From the NCBI GenBank assembly GCA_001898965.1, contig MKVW01000004.1, positions 26,185 to 90,184 of the forward strand: DNA of 64,000 nucleotides. Reading direction: 5' to 3'. How positions within the stretch are numbered: position 1 is the stretch's first letter; each line of letters opens with the position of its first letter. Positions 1 to 8,190 of the stretch are shown here, in pieces. The notes beneath the pieces were generated by a model, which did no database searches, was not told the DNA's origin, and worked only from the letters and a program-made list of their open reading frames with translations. This DNA is from Rhizobiales bacterium 62-17 (GTDB taxonomy: Bacteria > Pseudomonadota > Alphaproteobacteria > Rhizobiales > Beijerinckiaceae). The position numbers and the translations under genes were made by a program.

Positions 1-843
1 GAGAGCGGCATTGCCGAAGGTGGCGGTGTTCTCGAGCACCGCGGCCGACAGCATCGCGGAACCCCACGGCTGATCGATGCGGACGTTACCGACGAGAGCC
101 GGCAGACGCTGCGCGATCGGGCCAGCGGTCGCCGCCGTGGCGGTGAACGGGTTGGCGCCGAGCGTGTTGACGGCCGTTGAATTGGTCAGTTCAGCACGGT
201 TTTCCAGAGCGATCGTCGCCGAGAAACCGCCGCCGAAGGTCGCCGTGTAGGCCAACTGACGGATGCCGTTCGGGAAGCCCGCGGTGAACATCGAGTGGTA
301 CTGATACGGCGGCAGGAACGTGAAGTTCGAAGCCGCTTGACCGACCGTGAAGCCGGCGAAACGGATGTAGGCCGCTTCGATGGTCGCCGTCGAGGCGTTA
401 CCAGCCGCGAACACGTTGCCGGAATAGCCCGGCGGGGTGTTGGCGAGGCCGGAAGCCGACATCAGACGCAGCGCGAAGACGGTCTGCACGGTGCCCCAAG
501 CGGACTGCGTGCGGGCATCCATGTTGACGATACCGCGCGCATACCAGCCGTTCTGGTCGACGCCGTTCGACGAGATGAACGTGTTGGCTGCTGCAACGCC
601 GGTCGAACGATGCGTAACCGCGTTCTTCGCCGGGGTGTACCACATGTCGACACGGACGCGGCCACCGACCTTCAAGCAGGTGTCGGTGCCGGGAATCCAA
701 TAGAAGCCTGCGCCGTAAGCGTCGCAAACTCGCACATATTCAACAGGTGCGGCCTTGCGCGACGGCAAGTCCGCAGCCTGCGCGCCGGCCACGGCGAGCA
801 GAGCCGCCGAGGTGCCGAGCAGAAGGCTCTTGGTGAGCGTCAT
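1..843 (-). CDS. Porin, Porin_2 family (3' end cut by window start)
   Basis: Outer-membrane beta-barrel porin for passive uptake of small solutes. Translation from ATG at 843, preceded by a good Shine-Dalgarno (GGAGG, then TTAAGTA), gives a signal peptide of about 23 residues ending AQA before ADLPSRK. The family signature follows: a short conserved stretch with paired cysteines (VCDAYG, FYWIPGTDTCLKVGG) and then alternating barrel strands such as RVRVDMWY. The frame stays open through position 1, giving 281 residues; family members usually exceed 400, so the C-terminal strands lie outside the window. No other long coding frame competes with it. Rhizobiales commonly carry several porin paralogues, so the exact name cannot be set. 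Confidence 0.93.
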   Translation of the reverse strand, partial: MTLTKSLLLGTSAALLAVAGAQAADLPSRKAAPVEYVRVCDAYGAGFYWIPGTDTCLKVGGRVRVDMWYTPAKNAVTHRSTGVAAANTFISSNGVDQNGWYARGIVNMDARTQSAWGTVQTVFALRLMSASGLANTPPGYSGNVFAAGNASTATIEAAYIRFAGFTVGQAASNFTFLPPYQYHSMFTAGFPNGIRQLAYTATFGGGFSATIALENRAELTNSTAVNTLGANPFTATAATAGPIAQRLPALVGNVRIDQPWGSAMLSAAVLENTATFGNAAL

Positions 844-1207
844 TACTTAACCTCCAGATTAAGACTACGAGATAGAGGATCCGGATCGAGCCTGACCGGC
901 GGGCGCAATTCCCACAGGCCGAACCATTTGATCCTTCATCTCTGCCCCTTGCCCCGGGTCCGCTCCCTCTGAGCAGCAGACCTGACGCAATTTTGCTCCC
1001 GGTGATTCCGTTCGCGAAGGACAATGTAACCGAAACATGGCGAGCGGCGAACTTCCAAATGCCTTAAAACACTTCCAAAAGGCGTGTTCTTCCCGGAGTG
1101 TGGCTTTATAGCCACAATTTCTCCACATAGTGGGGAGAAATCATATAATATATTGATTCAAAAGAATAAATTTAAGCACCAGACTGTGGCTTAGCAGTAA
1201 AAAACTG
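844..1207. other. Intergenic region, 364 bp, porin leader and DUF2336 3' side
   Basis: No convincing coding frame. It lies upstream of the porin and downstream of the DUF2336 gene, both on the minus strand. The part next to the porin is G+C-rich and carries the ribosome-binding site. The far part (about 1140-1200) is strikingly A+T-rich for this genome and could hold the porin promoter; two hairpins sit between them (see 1100-1141). Confidence 0.5.
1100..1141 (-). terminator. Two adjacent hairpins between DUF2336 gene and porin
   Basis: GTGGCT-TTAT-AGCCAC (1100-1115) is a perfect 6-bp stem. Next to it ATTTCTCCAC (1117-1126) pairs with GTGGGGAGAAAT (1130-1141) around a 3-nt loop with a 2-nt bulge. 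On the minus strand they follow the DUF2336 gene, but neither has a U-tract. They may therefore be a Rho-assisted 3' end, or part of a long porin mRNA leader starting in the A+T-rich block. Confidence 0.4.
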
Positions 1208-2440
1208 TCATGCGGCGTTGCAAAAAAGCTCGTCTTCGATCGCTTTGAGATCGATCGCGACCGGCGGCCGAACCTGAACCGGGTGGGCAATTGCGGCAAG
1301 ATCTGGTCGGGCGATCGGCATCATCGTCATGGCCCTTTGCCGGGCTTCCTCCCGTGCCGCCTCGGCCTGGAACCGGCGCAAAGTGGCGATCACCGGCCGG
1401 AGCGCCGGATCATGCCGCGCCTCGCAGGCCGCCAGCACAGGCTCGACCACACTCAATCTCAGGGTCCCTGTGTGAGCGTAGCTGTCATCGATCCCGAGTT
1501 CATCGAGCACGTCGAGCGCCGCCTTGATCGGGACGATCAGCCAGTCTGGCAAACCGGACCGGGCGAAGAGTGCCCGAAAGCCGGCCCCATTCCACAGCCG
1601 CGTCAGGCCGGCAATCCGCTCGACCGAAAAGCCCGACAATTCACTGAGCGCTGCCTCAAGCAGTAAACGGTCCCCAGACAAGAGCGAGCGCAGCAACAGA
1701 GCCGCCGTGAGCTGCCGACCGTCGCGCAAATGCCGGACCAACAAACAGAGGTCCTCGACCTGGTAGTCGCTGTCGCTGGCGATGATCACCGCGCCGCGTT
1801 CACAGGCCTCGCGCTTTACCCGCGTCAACCGCTCCTGCGGAATCCAGCCGGCAACGAAACTCGCAAGCGCCGTCGCCGTCGCTTCGACCAGGCGCACCCG
1901 CAGGTCGGCGGGTAGTTCGGGCAGTTGCAGAATGGCTTCACGGATTTCGCCGTCATCAGCGAACCGATCAATCAGCCGCGCCAACACGGCATCGGTCAAA
2001 TGCGCATCGATGATCGTCAGCACGGCTTCGCGGCAGCCGATTTCCGCCAGCACCGCCCGCAAGGGCGCGCTCAGACCGGCACGGCGCGCGATCACCACCT
2101 GCGCTTCGGCGCAGCCCCCAGCAAGGATGTCGATCAGATCCCCATCCTCCAACACCGGCGAATGCTGCAGGATCGGCAAGGCCACGTCGAACTGGTCGGC
2201 GGCGAGTGACGCGACGATGTGGTGCGGCGCCGCGTCCGACAAAGCCAGCGCCACGGCGAGTTCGCGCCGGACCAACGGCGAAGGATCGTCGAGCAAAACC
2301 GCCATCGCCACCAAGGCATCGGCACGCTCGGCTTCGCTCAGATCGGAAACCAGAAAGGCCCGCGCCAAGGCGCCAGCAGCACGCGAGCGCTGCGCCACGG
2401 TCGCGGTTTCGGACCAGGCAAGAAACGAACGGACGATCAT
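1208..2440 (-). CDS. DUF2336 domain-containing protein
   Basis: A 410-residue, mostly helical protein resembling the alphaproteobacterial DUF2336 family, whose function is unknown. Leu/Ala-rich helix pairs recall HEAT repeats, for example ADALVAMAVLLDDPSPLVRRELAVAL compacted here to the motif DDPSPLVRRELA near residue 60. No signal peptide or membrane segment is visible, so it is probably cytoplasmic. I start it at ATG 2440; a TTG four codons earlier (2452) is the alternative, and neither has a strong Shine-Dalgarno. It is divergent from the MaoC gene across about 140 bp. The family assignment rests on recall of sequence style, not on a search. Confidence 0.7.
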   Translation of the reverse strand: MIVRSFLAWSETATVAQRSRAAGALARAFLVSDLSEAERADALVAMAVLLDDPSPLVRRELAVALALSDAAPHHIVASLAADQFDVALPILQHSPVLEDGDLIDILAGGCAEAQVVIARRAGLSAPLRAVLAEIGCREAVLTIIDAHLTDAVLARLIDRFADDGEIREAILQLPELPADLRVRLVEATATALASFVAGWIPQERLTRVKREACERGAVIIASDSDYQVEDLCLLVRHLRDGRQLTAALLLRSLLSGDRLLLEAALSELSGFSVERIAGLTRLWNGAGFRALFARSGLPDWLIVPIKAALDVLDELGIDDSYAHTGTLRLSVVEPVLAACEARHDPALRPVIATLRRFQAEAAREEARQRAMTMMPIARPDLAAIAHPVQVRPPVAIDLKAIEDELFCNAA

Positions 2441-2583
2441 GATGATCAGCAACTCTGTCTGGACACTTCGCCAGCCCGCCGGGCAAAGTAAGTCCGGCCC
2501 TAGAATGGGATTTTATGGTAAATGCCCGTTTAAGACTCGGCCGCCATAAGGTCGGGCATCTGTATCATTAGGAGACACCTGCG

Positions 2584-3084
2584 ATGAGCAAGACGCCGAT
2601 CACCGCCGACGACAAGCGCCACTGGCGCGGCGGCCTCTATCTGGAGGATTTCGAGGTCGGCGTGGTCTGGAAGCATCGCCTGACCCGGACCGTCACCCAA
2701 ATGGACAACATGCTCTTTTCCAATATGACGATGAATCCACAGCCTCTGCATGTGGACCGGCATTTCTGCGAGACGGAGACCGACTGGGGCCAGCCGCTGA
2801 TGAACTCCCTGTTCACCCTCGGCCTGATGATCGGCATCGCCGTCACCGACCTCACCAACGGCACCACCATCGCCAATCTCGGCATGACCGAAACGCGCTT
2901 CCCCAATCCGCTGTTCGAAGGCGACACGGTTTATTGCACCACGGAAATTCTCGGCAAGCGCGAGTCGAAGTCCCGCCCCGATGCCGGCATCGTCGAGTTT
3001 CATCACAAAGCCTTCAAACAGGATGGCAAGCTCGTCGCCGAGACCAAGCGGCAGGCGTTCATCCTGAAACGCCCCAAAGCGTGA
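2584..3084 (+). CDS. MaoC-family (hot-dog) dehydratase/hydratase
   Basis: A 166-residue single hot-dog protein of the MaoC-like family, which hydrates or dehydrates enoyl-CoA thioesters. The segment with NPQPLHVD near residue 52 matches the MaoC hydratase motif, where Asp and His act as catalytic pair. The start ATG has AGGAGA eight or nine bases upstream. Four bases separate its stop from the next gene, a CitE-like lyase. This pairing is typical of mesaconyl-CoA/methylmalyl-CoA type or related side-chain degradation pathways, so a mesaconyl-CoA hydratase-like role is a reasonable inference, but the substrate is not determined. Confidence 0.85.
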   Translation: MSKTPITADDKRHWRGGLYLEDFEVGVVWKHRLTRTVTQMDNMLFSNMTMNPQPLHVDRHFCETETDWGQPLMNSLFTLGLMIGIAVTDLTNGTTIANLGMTETRFPNPLFEGDTVYCTTEILGKRESKSRPDAGIVEFHHKAFKQDGKLVAETKRQAFILKRPKA

Positions 3085-3088
3085 GCGC

Positions 3089-3958
3089 ATGCGCTCGCTT
3101 CTCTTCGTGCCAGCCGACAGCCCGCGCAAACTCGAGCGGGCCTTGGCCAGCGGCGCCGACGCGCTGATCCTCGACCTGGAAGATTCCGTCGCCGCCAGTG
3201 CCAAACAACAGGGCCGCAACGGCGCCGCAGCCTTCCTGGCCGCGCATCGTGGCCGCGCTACGCCAAAACTCATCGTACGCGTCAATGCGCTCGATACTGG
3301 CCTCACCGACATCGATCTCAAGGCGATCGTCCCCCTGGCACCGACGGCCATCATGCTGCCGAAGGCCCAAGGCGGCACGGACGTGCAACATCTCTCAGTG
3401 AAACTGGGCGTGCATGAAGCGGAAAACGGCCTGCCGGCCGAGGCGATCTCCATCATCCCGATCGTCACCGAAACCGCGACGGCGATGTTTCAACTCGGCA
3501 GCTATCGCGCGGCCAGCGCGCGCCTGATGGCGATCACCTGGGGCGCCGAGGATCTCGCCGCCGATATCGGCGCTGAGACCAATCGCTTCGACGACGCCAC
3601 CTATACGCCGCCCTTCGCTCTGGCCCGCAATCTGATGTTGTTTGCGGCCGCCAGCGCCGAGGTCGACGCGGTCGACACGGTGTTCGCCAATTTTCGCGAC
3701 AGCGACGGCTTCCGCCGCGAATGTCTTGCCGCGCGCCGCGACGGCTTCGTCGCCAAAATGGCCATTCATCCCGATCAGGTGGCCATCATTAACGAGGTGT
3801 TCTCGCCGCAGCCGCAGGAAGTCGATAAAGCCCGCGCTATCGTCGAGGCCTTCAAGGCCAATCCCGACGCCGGCGTTCTCTCGATCGCCGGCGCCATGGT
3901 CGATCGCCCGCATCTGCGCAAAGCCGAACGGCTTCTGGCACGCGTGGCAGCAGGCTGA
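3089..3958 (+). CDS. HpcH/HpaI aldolase, CitE-like CoA-ester lyase
   Basis: A 289-residue TIM-barrel protein of the CitE/malyl-CoA lyase group, which cleaves or forms C-C bonds in 3-hydroxyacyl-CoA esters using Mg2+. The N-terminus RSLLFVPADSPRKLERAL and the following DALILDLEDSV are hallmark CitE segments, the latter supplying a metal and substrate-binding acidic pair. ITWGAEDLAADIGA near residue 150 is the conserved second acidic region. It is translationally linked to the MaoC gene (4-bp gap), suggesting consecutive steps on one CoA ester. Three Bug receptor genes converge on it from the right with only 3 bp between stops. Malyl-CoA, methylmalyl-CoA or citramalyl-CoA substrates cannot be separated here. 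Confidence 0.87.
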   Translation: MRSLLFVPADSPRKLERALASGADALILDLEDSVAASAKQQGRNGAAAFLAAHRGRATPKLIVRVNALDTGLTDIDLKAIVPLAPTAIMLPKAQGGTDVQHLSVKLGVHEAENGLPAEAISIIPIVTETATAMFQLGSYRAASARLMAITWGAEDLAADIGAETNRFDDATYTPPFALARNLMLFAAASAEVDAVDTVFANFRDSDGFRRECLAARRDGFVAKMAIHPDQVAIINEVFSPQPQEVDKARAIVEAFKANPDAGVLSIAGAMVDRPHLRKAERLLARVAAG

Positions 3959-3961
3959 AGG

Positions 3962-4927
3962 TCAGCCCTGCTTCTCGATATTGGCGAGCTTGACGTAATC
4001 TTCCCAGTTCTTGATTTCGCGCAGAAAGAGAGCCTGCGCGTCCTCAGGCGAACTGACCCAGGGATCACTGGCGAAAGTATTGAGAAAGGCTTTGCCCTCG
4101 GGACTTTTCACCACGTCATTGAGCCAGCCATTGAGCTGCGACACAATCGGCTGAGGCGTCGCCGCCGGCACGAAGCCGGCGAACCAGCCGGAGAGGCTGA
4201 CGTCAAACCCCAATTCACGAATGGTCGGATAGTCGGGTGCCGCTTGCAGACGATCCGGCGTCGAGACCGCCAGAACGCGCAGCCGCCCGGCCTTCTCCTG
4301 CGCCACCGCCATCACGTTGTCGGGAATGCCGAAGTCCACATTGCCGGCGGCAAGATCGTTGAGATAGTCCGCACCGGTACGATATTGCACCTCGACCGAC
4401 TGCAGCCCCGCGAGCTTGGTGAACATGGCCCCGACGACCCGTGCGGCCGGATTGGCCGTCGCATAGCTCGCCTTATTGCCTTTGCCCTTCATCGCCTCGA
4501 CGAATTCAGGGAAGGTTTTCCAGGGTGCGTCGGTGCGCACAGCGATCATGACGGGCTGCCGATTGATCGTGCCGATCGGTACCAGTGCCTTGCCGACATC
4601 GATGCTCGGCTGTTTCATCATGTTGTGCGCGGCCGCCAGCGAGCTGCCGCCGGTGACGTAAACCGTATGGCCATCCGGCTTCGATCGGGCCGTATATTCG
4701 GTGGCGATATTGCCCACCGCCCCGACCTTGTTTTCGACGATGATATTGCGCTTCGCCAACGGCTTCATCTTCTCGGCGAAGAAGCGCACGATCACGTCGG
4801 CACCGCTGCCGGCGGCAAAGCCACAGACGAAACGAATATCCTGGGTTGGATAGCTCTGCGCCCAGGCCGGCGCACCAACGGCACAAGCCGTCGCCGCGCC
4901 GATGGTGAAATGCCGCCGCGTCAACAT
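3962..4927 (-). CDS. Bug/TctC-family periplasmic solute-binding protein 1
   Basis: Extracytoplasmic receptor of the Bug (TctC) family, 321 residues, which typically binds carboxylates for tripartite tricarboxylate transporters. I start at ATG 4927 because AGGGAG lies just upstream and the frame then begins with a twin-arginine-like signal (LTRRHFTIGAA) ending AWAQ. The mature part opens with YPTQDIRFVC and contains the family features GSGADVIVRFFAEKM and VENKVGAVGNIATEY. It is the last of three consecutive receptor genes on the minus strand (25 bp after the previous stop). No TctA or TctB membrane gene is present in the window, so the transporter partner lies elsewhere. Confidence 0.92.
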   Translation of the reverse strand: MLTRRHFTIGAATACAVGAPAWAQSYPTQDIRFVCGFAAGSGADVIVRFFAEKMKPLAKRNIIVENKVGAVGNIATEYTARSKPDGHTVYVTGGSSLAAAHNMMKQPSIDVGKALVPIGTINRQPVMIAVRTDAPWKTFPEFVEAMKGKGNKASYATANPAARVVGAMFTKLAGLQSVEVQYRTGADYLNDLAAGNVDFGIPDNVMAVAQEKAGRLRVLAVSTPDRLQAAPDYPTIRELGFDVSLSGWFAGFVPAATPQPIVSQLNGWLNDVVKSPEGKAFLNTFASDPWVSSPEDAQALFLREIKNWEDYVKLANIEKQG

Positions 4928-4952
4928 ATGGATTCTCCCTTTCATAAGCCCA

Positions 4953-5933
4953 CTACTCGGCCTTGATGCCGGCCGCACGGATCAACTTGGTGAAAGTCGC
5001 CACATCACGCGCCACCAGTGCTTCCATATCGGCGATCGACATGGCACTGAGAGAACGGCCGCCAGTCTTTTCAAACAAGGCGACGACATCGGGCTGCGTG
5101 CCAGCTTTACGCACATCCGCGCGCAGCTTTTCGAGCACGGGTGCTGGCGTCGCCGCCGGCACGAACAGGCCGAACCACGTCTCCATATCGAGATCGCCGA
5201 TCCCAAGCTCCTTGATCGTGGCGACATTCGGCGCGCCCGGCAACCGCTGCGCCGTCGAAGCGGCGAGCGCAATCACCCGTTTGTCGTCGACAAGCGCCTG
5301 CGCCGTGCCCCAGTTGTCGAAAAACAGATCGACCCGATCGCCAAGAATATCCTGATAAGCCGCCTGCGCTCCGCGATAAGGCACGTGAGTCATTTTCACG
5401 CCGGCGAGTTCCGCGACGATCGCCATGCCGATATGCTGGCCCGTGCCACGCCCACCCGAGGCATAAGTCACTTTCTCCGGATTGGCGCGCGCATAGTCGA
5501 TCAATTCCTTCATCGATTTCTGCGGCAGCCCCGGACGCGCGATCAACATATAGGGATTGCCGACGACGAGACCGACGAGTTTGAAATCCTTCAACGGATC
5601 GTAGCTCAGCTTATCGTAAAGGCCCGGATTGAGAGCGATATTGGCAAGGCCGCCAAGCAGCAGCGTATAGCCATCCGCCGGCGACTTCGCCGCCGCCTCC
5701 GTGCCAACCAGCGTGCCAGCACCGGTGCGGTTTTCAACCACCACCGGCTGGCCGAGGATTGGCCCCATGCGATCGGCGATAATGCGTGCCGCCGTATCGA
5801 AGCCACCACCCGGCGGCTGCGGCACGATCAGTTTCAGCGGACGATCAGGAAAAGTTTGCGCCTGCACCGCGAAAGCCGACACCGCCAATGCGAAAGCCAA
5901 AGCCCCACGCCTGATCACATTCATTCCTTGCAT
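4953..5933 (-). CDS. Bug/TctC-family periplasmic solute-binding protein 2
   Basis: A 326-residue Bug receptor with a Sec-type signal peptide ending AVQAQ, then TFPDRPLKLIVPQPPGGGFD, the normal mature N-terminus of this family, and VVENRTGAGTLVGTEA further on. ATG 5933 is chosen because GGAGGGG is eight bases upstream; an in-frame ATG three codons later is also possible. It lies between two paralogues in the same orientation and resembles the third (5973-6941) more than the first, for example in the shared segments NRTGAGTLVGTEA and VPYRGAQ.AYQD. This points to a local duplication. The ligand is unknown. Confidence 0.92.
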   Translation of the reverse strand: MQGMNVIRRGALAFALAVSAFAVQAQTFPDRPLKLIVPQPPGGGFDTAARIIADRMGPILGQPVVVENRTGAGTLVGTEAAAKSPADGYTLLLGGLANIALNPGLYDKLSYDPLKDFKLVGLVVGNPYMLIARPGLPQKSMKELIDYARANPEKVTYASGGRGTGQHIGMAIVAELAGVKMTHVPYRGAQAAYQDILGDRVDLFFDNWGTAQALVDDKRVIALAASTAQRLPGAPNVATIKELGIGDLDMETWFGLFVPAATPAPVLEKLRADVRKAGTQPDVVALFEKTGGRSLSAMSIADMEALVARDVATFTKLIRAAGIKAE

Positions 5934-5972
5934 CACTTGCTCCCCTCCTTCGCGTCTCACGGACGCTCCCCT

Positions 5973-6941
5973 TCAATCAGCCGTCACGCCAATGGCCTTG
6001 AGCAGTTTCGTCCATCGCTCAAGTTCATTGCGTACGAATATTTCCGTCTCCTGCGGCGTCATCTGCAATGGCCGGCCACCGATCTGGCGAAACAACGCCA
6101 TCACCTCCGGATCGACGGCGATCTTTGCAACCGCGGCTCGTAGACTTTCGACCGTAGCTTTTGGCGTTGCCGCCGGTGCATAGAGACCAAACCACGTTTC
6201 CATATCCATCGGTGCGAGGCCGGTTTCAGCCACCGTCGGCACATCAGGATGAAACACTTGCCGCATACGTGACGACACCGCCAGCGGAAGCACCGCTTTT
6301 CCCTCCACATGCGGCATCGCAGTCTGCGAATTGTCGAAATACAAATCGATGCGTCCCGTCAAGAGGTCTTGATATGCGGGCTGCGCGCCGCGATAGGGCA
6401 CATAGAGAAATTTGACGCCTGTCGCATTCTCCAATGTCGCGATCGCAATATGCTGGCCGGAGCCTTTACCATAGGCGACCGTGACTTTGTCCGGATTGGC
6501 GCGCGCATAATCGATCATGCCGTGCAAATCTTTGTAGGGCGCATCCTTGCGCGCGATCAGCGTATAAGACCAGCTCACTACCAAGCCGAGCGGCGTGAAA
6601 TCCTTCACCGGATTGTAGGCGATCTTGGCATAGAGCCCCGAGTTCAGCGCCATGTTGGAAAGACCACCGACCAGCAAGGTATAGCCGTCGGCCGGCGCCT
6701 GCAGCACGGCTTCGGTACCCACCAACGTTCCCGCACCTGTCCGGTTTTCCACGACAAATCCTTGGCCGTAGATGCGTTGCAAACGCTCCGCCAACACGCG
6801 ACCCACCACGTCGAAGCCGCCACCAGGCGATGACGGCACGATGATCCGCACCGGCCGATCCGGATAAGTTTGCGCGGCGAGCTGTGTGCAGGGCATCATC
6901 AGCGCGAGCGATGCCAAGATGTGCAAAAATTTGATCGGCAT
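5973..6941 (-). CDS. Bug/TctC-family periplasmic solute-binding protein 3
   Basis: A 322-residue Bug receptor and the first gene of the three-gene receptor run. ATG 6941 is preferred over two upstream in-frame starts because GGGAGG sits eight bases before it and the product then starts at a normal signal peptide (MPIKFLHILASLALMM) ending QLAAQ. The mature region has TYPDRPVRIIVPSSPGGGFD and the VVENRTGAGTLVGTEA-type segment. The high similarity to its neighbour at 4953-5933 suggests they arose by tandem duplication and then diverged in ligand preference. Confidence 0.92.
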   Translation of the reverse strand: MPIKFLHILASLALMMPCTQLAAQTYPDRPVRIIVPSSPGGGFDVVGRVLAERLQRIYGQGFVVENRTGAGTLVGTEAVLQAPADGYTLLVGGLSNMALNSGLYAKIAYNPVKDFTPLGLVVSWSYTLIARKDAPYKDLHGMIDYARANPDKVTVAYGKGSGQHIAIATLENATGVKFLYVPYRGAQPAYQDLLTGRIDLYFDNSQTAMPHVEGKAVLPLAVSSRMRQVFHPDVPTVAETGLAPMDMETWFGLYAPAATPKATVESLRAAVAKIAVDPEVMALFRQIGGRPLQMTPQETEIFVRNELERWTKLLKAIGVTAD

Positions 6942-7081
6942 CGGCGCGCCTCCCATCGCCATATGTCGTAGCCAGCTTAACCGGCTCAGCGTCGATCGGA
7001 AATGGCTTTAACCGCGCTTGAACGATTGTCGGCACCGCGTCGTGGCGCTAACTTGACGAAACCGCTCGCAAGAGGCTGACG

Positions 7082-7453
7082 ATGATCACCCACCGCCCAC
7101 CGCGTCCCACCTTACGCCTGTCGCTGCCTGTTCTGCTTCTGTCGGCCACGGTCCTGACCGGCTGCAACAGCACGCAACCGCAGGTCAGCGCCGCCGCGCC
7201 GACCGAGACCTATTCCAGCGTCACCCCTGCAAGTTTTCGCATGCCGGAAGGTTCGGGCTGCGCGGGCGAGGTTGCCCGCTGGCAGGCCATACAGGATAAC
7301 GACCGCCAGACCGGCAACGTCAATCAATCGGTCTACAACCAGATCAAAGCGGATATCGACAAGGCTTCAGCGGCCTGCCAGGCCGGCCGCGACGGCGAAG
7401 CACGCGCCATCGTGCGCGCCAGCCGCGCCCGCCACGGCTACCCCGCGGGCTGA
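7082..7453 (+). CDS. Small putative lipoprotein
   Basis: A 123-residue protein with a lipoprotein signal: basic N-terminus, hydrophobic stretch LSLPVLLLSATVL and lipobox LTGC, with Cys at about residue 28 as the lipidation site. The mature part has two further cysteines (GSGCAGEV and AACQAGRD) that could form a disulfide, and a short helical end. I do not recognise a family with a function. The start is preceded by GAGG. Its 3' end overlaps the convergent Nudix gene by 16 bp, so the two transcripts must meet or overlap. Confidence 0.75.
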   Translation: MITHRPPRPTLRLSLPVLLLSATVLTGCNSTQPQVSAAAPTETYSSVTPASFRMPEGSGCAGEVARWQAIQDNDRQTGNVNQSVYNQIKADIDKASAACQAGRDGEARAIVRASRARHGYPAG

Positions 7454-8190
7454 ACCGGATCGTTCATCCGCGACAGCATGCGGTCGAGATAAGCAACGAC
7501 AAAGCTGGGCATGACGTCCGGCCGCAAATCGTTGGCCCGCCGCACCGCGTGCAGACGCACCAGTTCCGCCTGTGCGTCCGCGCGCAAAAACGCGTCAACT
7601 TGCGCGATGATCGCCGCCGCATCGAGCGGAGAACGCGCGATCTTCATGCAACCGACGCGCGGCCCGTCGAATACGACCGTCCAACCCGCCTCACATTGAA
7701 CCTGTTCGGCCGTGATCCCGGTTTCCTCGGCGAGTTCGCGCAAGACGCTGCCGGCAAGATCGACGCGCGCACCTGCGTGATTAGCCGAAACGTCACCCAT
7801 GTCGGGCGTACCCGCCGGAAAATAGATCTTGCCCGCATTGGCGGTGTGCCCAGCCATTTCGCCCAGCAGAAAGACATCATCACGGGACAACAAAGCGGCG
7901 GCAGCGAAACAATTACGAACCGTCTGATCGGGAAAGCCGAAATCGCGCCAGGCCAGAAAATCGCGGTAATTGGTCGGGAAATGTCGGGTGGTCAGCACGC
8001 GTTGGCCGTCGCGCTCGACAATCTCGTATCGATCGATCAGCAGGACACGCCCATCATACAGCAACGGCTTTTGCGCGGTCAGCTTCGCCCAATGCGCATC
8101 GATCTCTGCTTTGCGCCCAACGGCGAACGCCCATTCACGCGGCACATAGATGCTTTCGATACGATCGACGGTCTCGACGCGAACATTCAT
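7438..8190 (-). CDS. Nudix hydrolase-domain protein
   Basis: A 250-residue protein whose middle carries a Nudix-box core, LRELAEETGI, preceded at normal distance by the glycine-containing segment DLAGSV; the glutamates bind the divalent metal. The family hydrolyses nucleoside diphosphates linked to another group; the substrate is unknown here. The protein is longer than a bare Nudix domain (about 150), with an extra N-terminal part of about 70 residues. Its start overlaps the PhzF-like stop by 4 bp (ATGA), so the two are translationally coupled and co-expressed. Confidence 0.8.
   Translation of the reverse strand: MNVRVETVDRIESIYVPREWAFAVGRKAEIDAHWAKLTAQKPLLYDGRVLLIDRYEIVERDGQRVLTTRHFPTNYRDFLAWRDFGFPDQTVRNCFAAAALLSRDDVFLLGEMAGHTANAGKIYFPAGTPDMGDVSANHAGARVDLAGSVLRELAEETGITAEQVQCEAGWTVVFDGPRVGCMKIARSPLDAAAIIAQVDAFLRADAQAELVRLHAVRRANDLRPDVMPSFVVAYLDRMLSRMNDPVQPAG

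Noticed and set aside
295..972. 225-codon plus-strand frame across the porin gene
   Set aside because: The minus strand gives a signal peptide and Porin_2 signature; the plus frame is its shadow.
4902..6143. 413-codon frame opposite the Bug receptor genes
   Set aside because: It crosses two clear receptor genes and has no recognisable domain.
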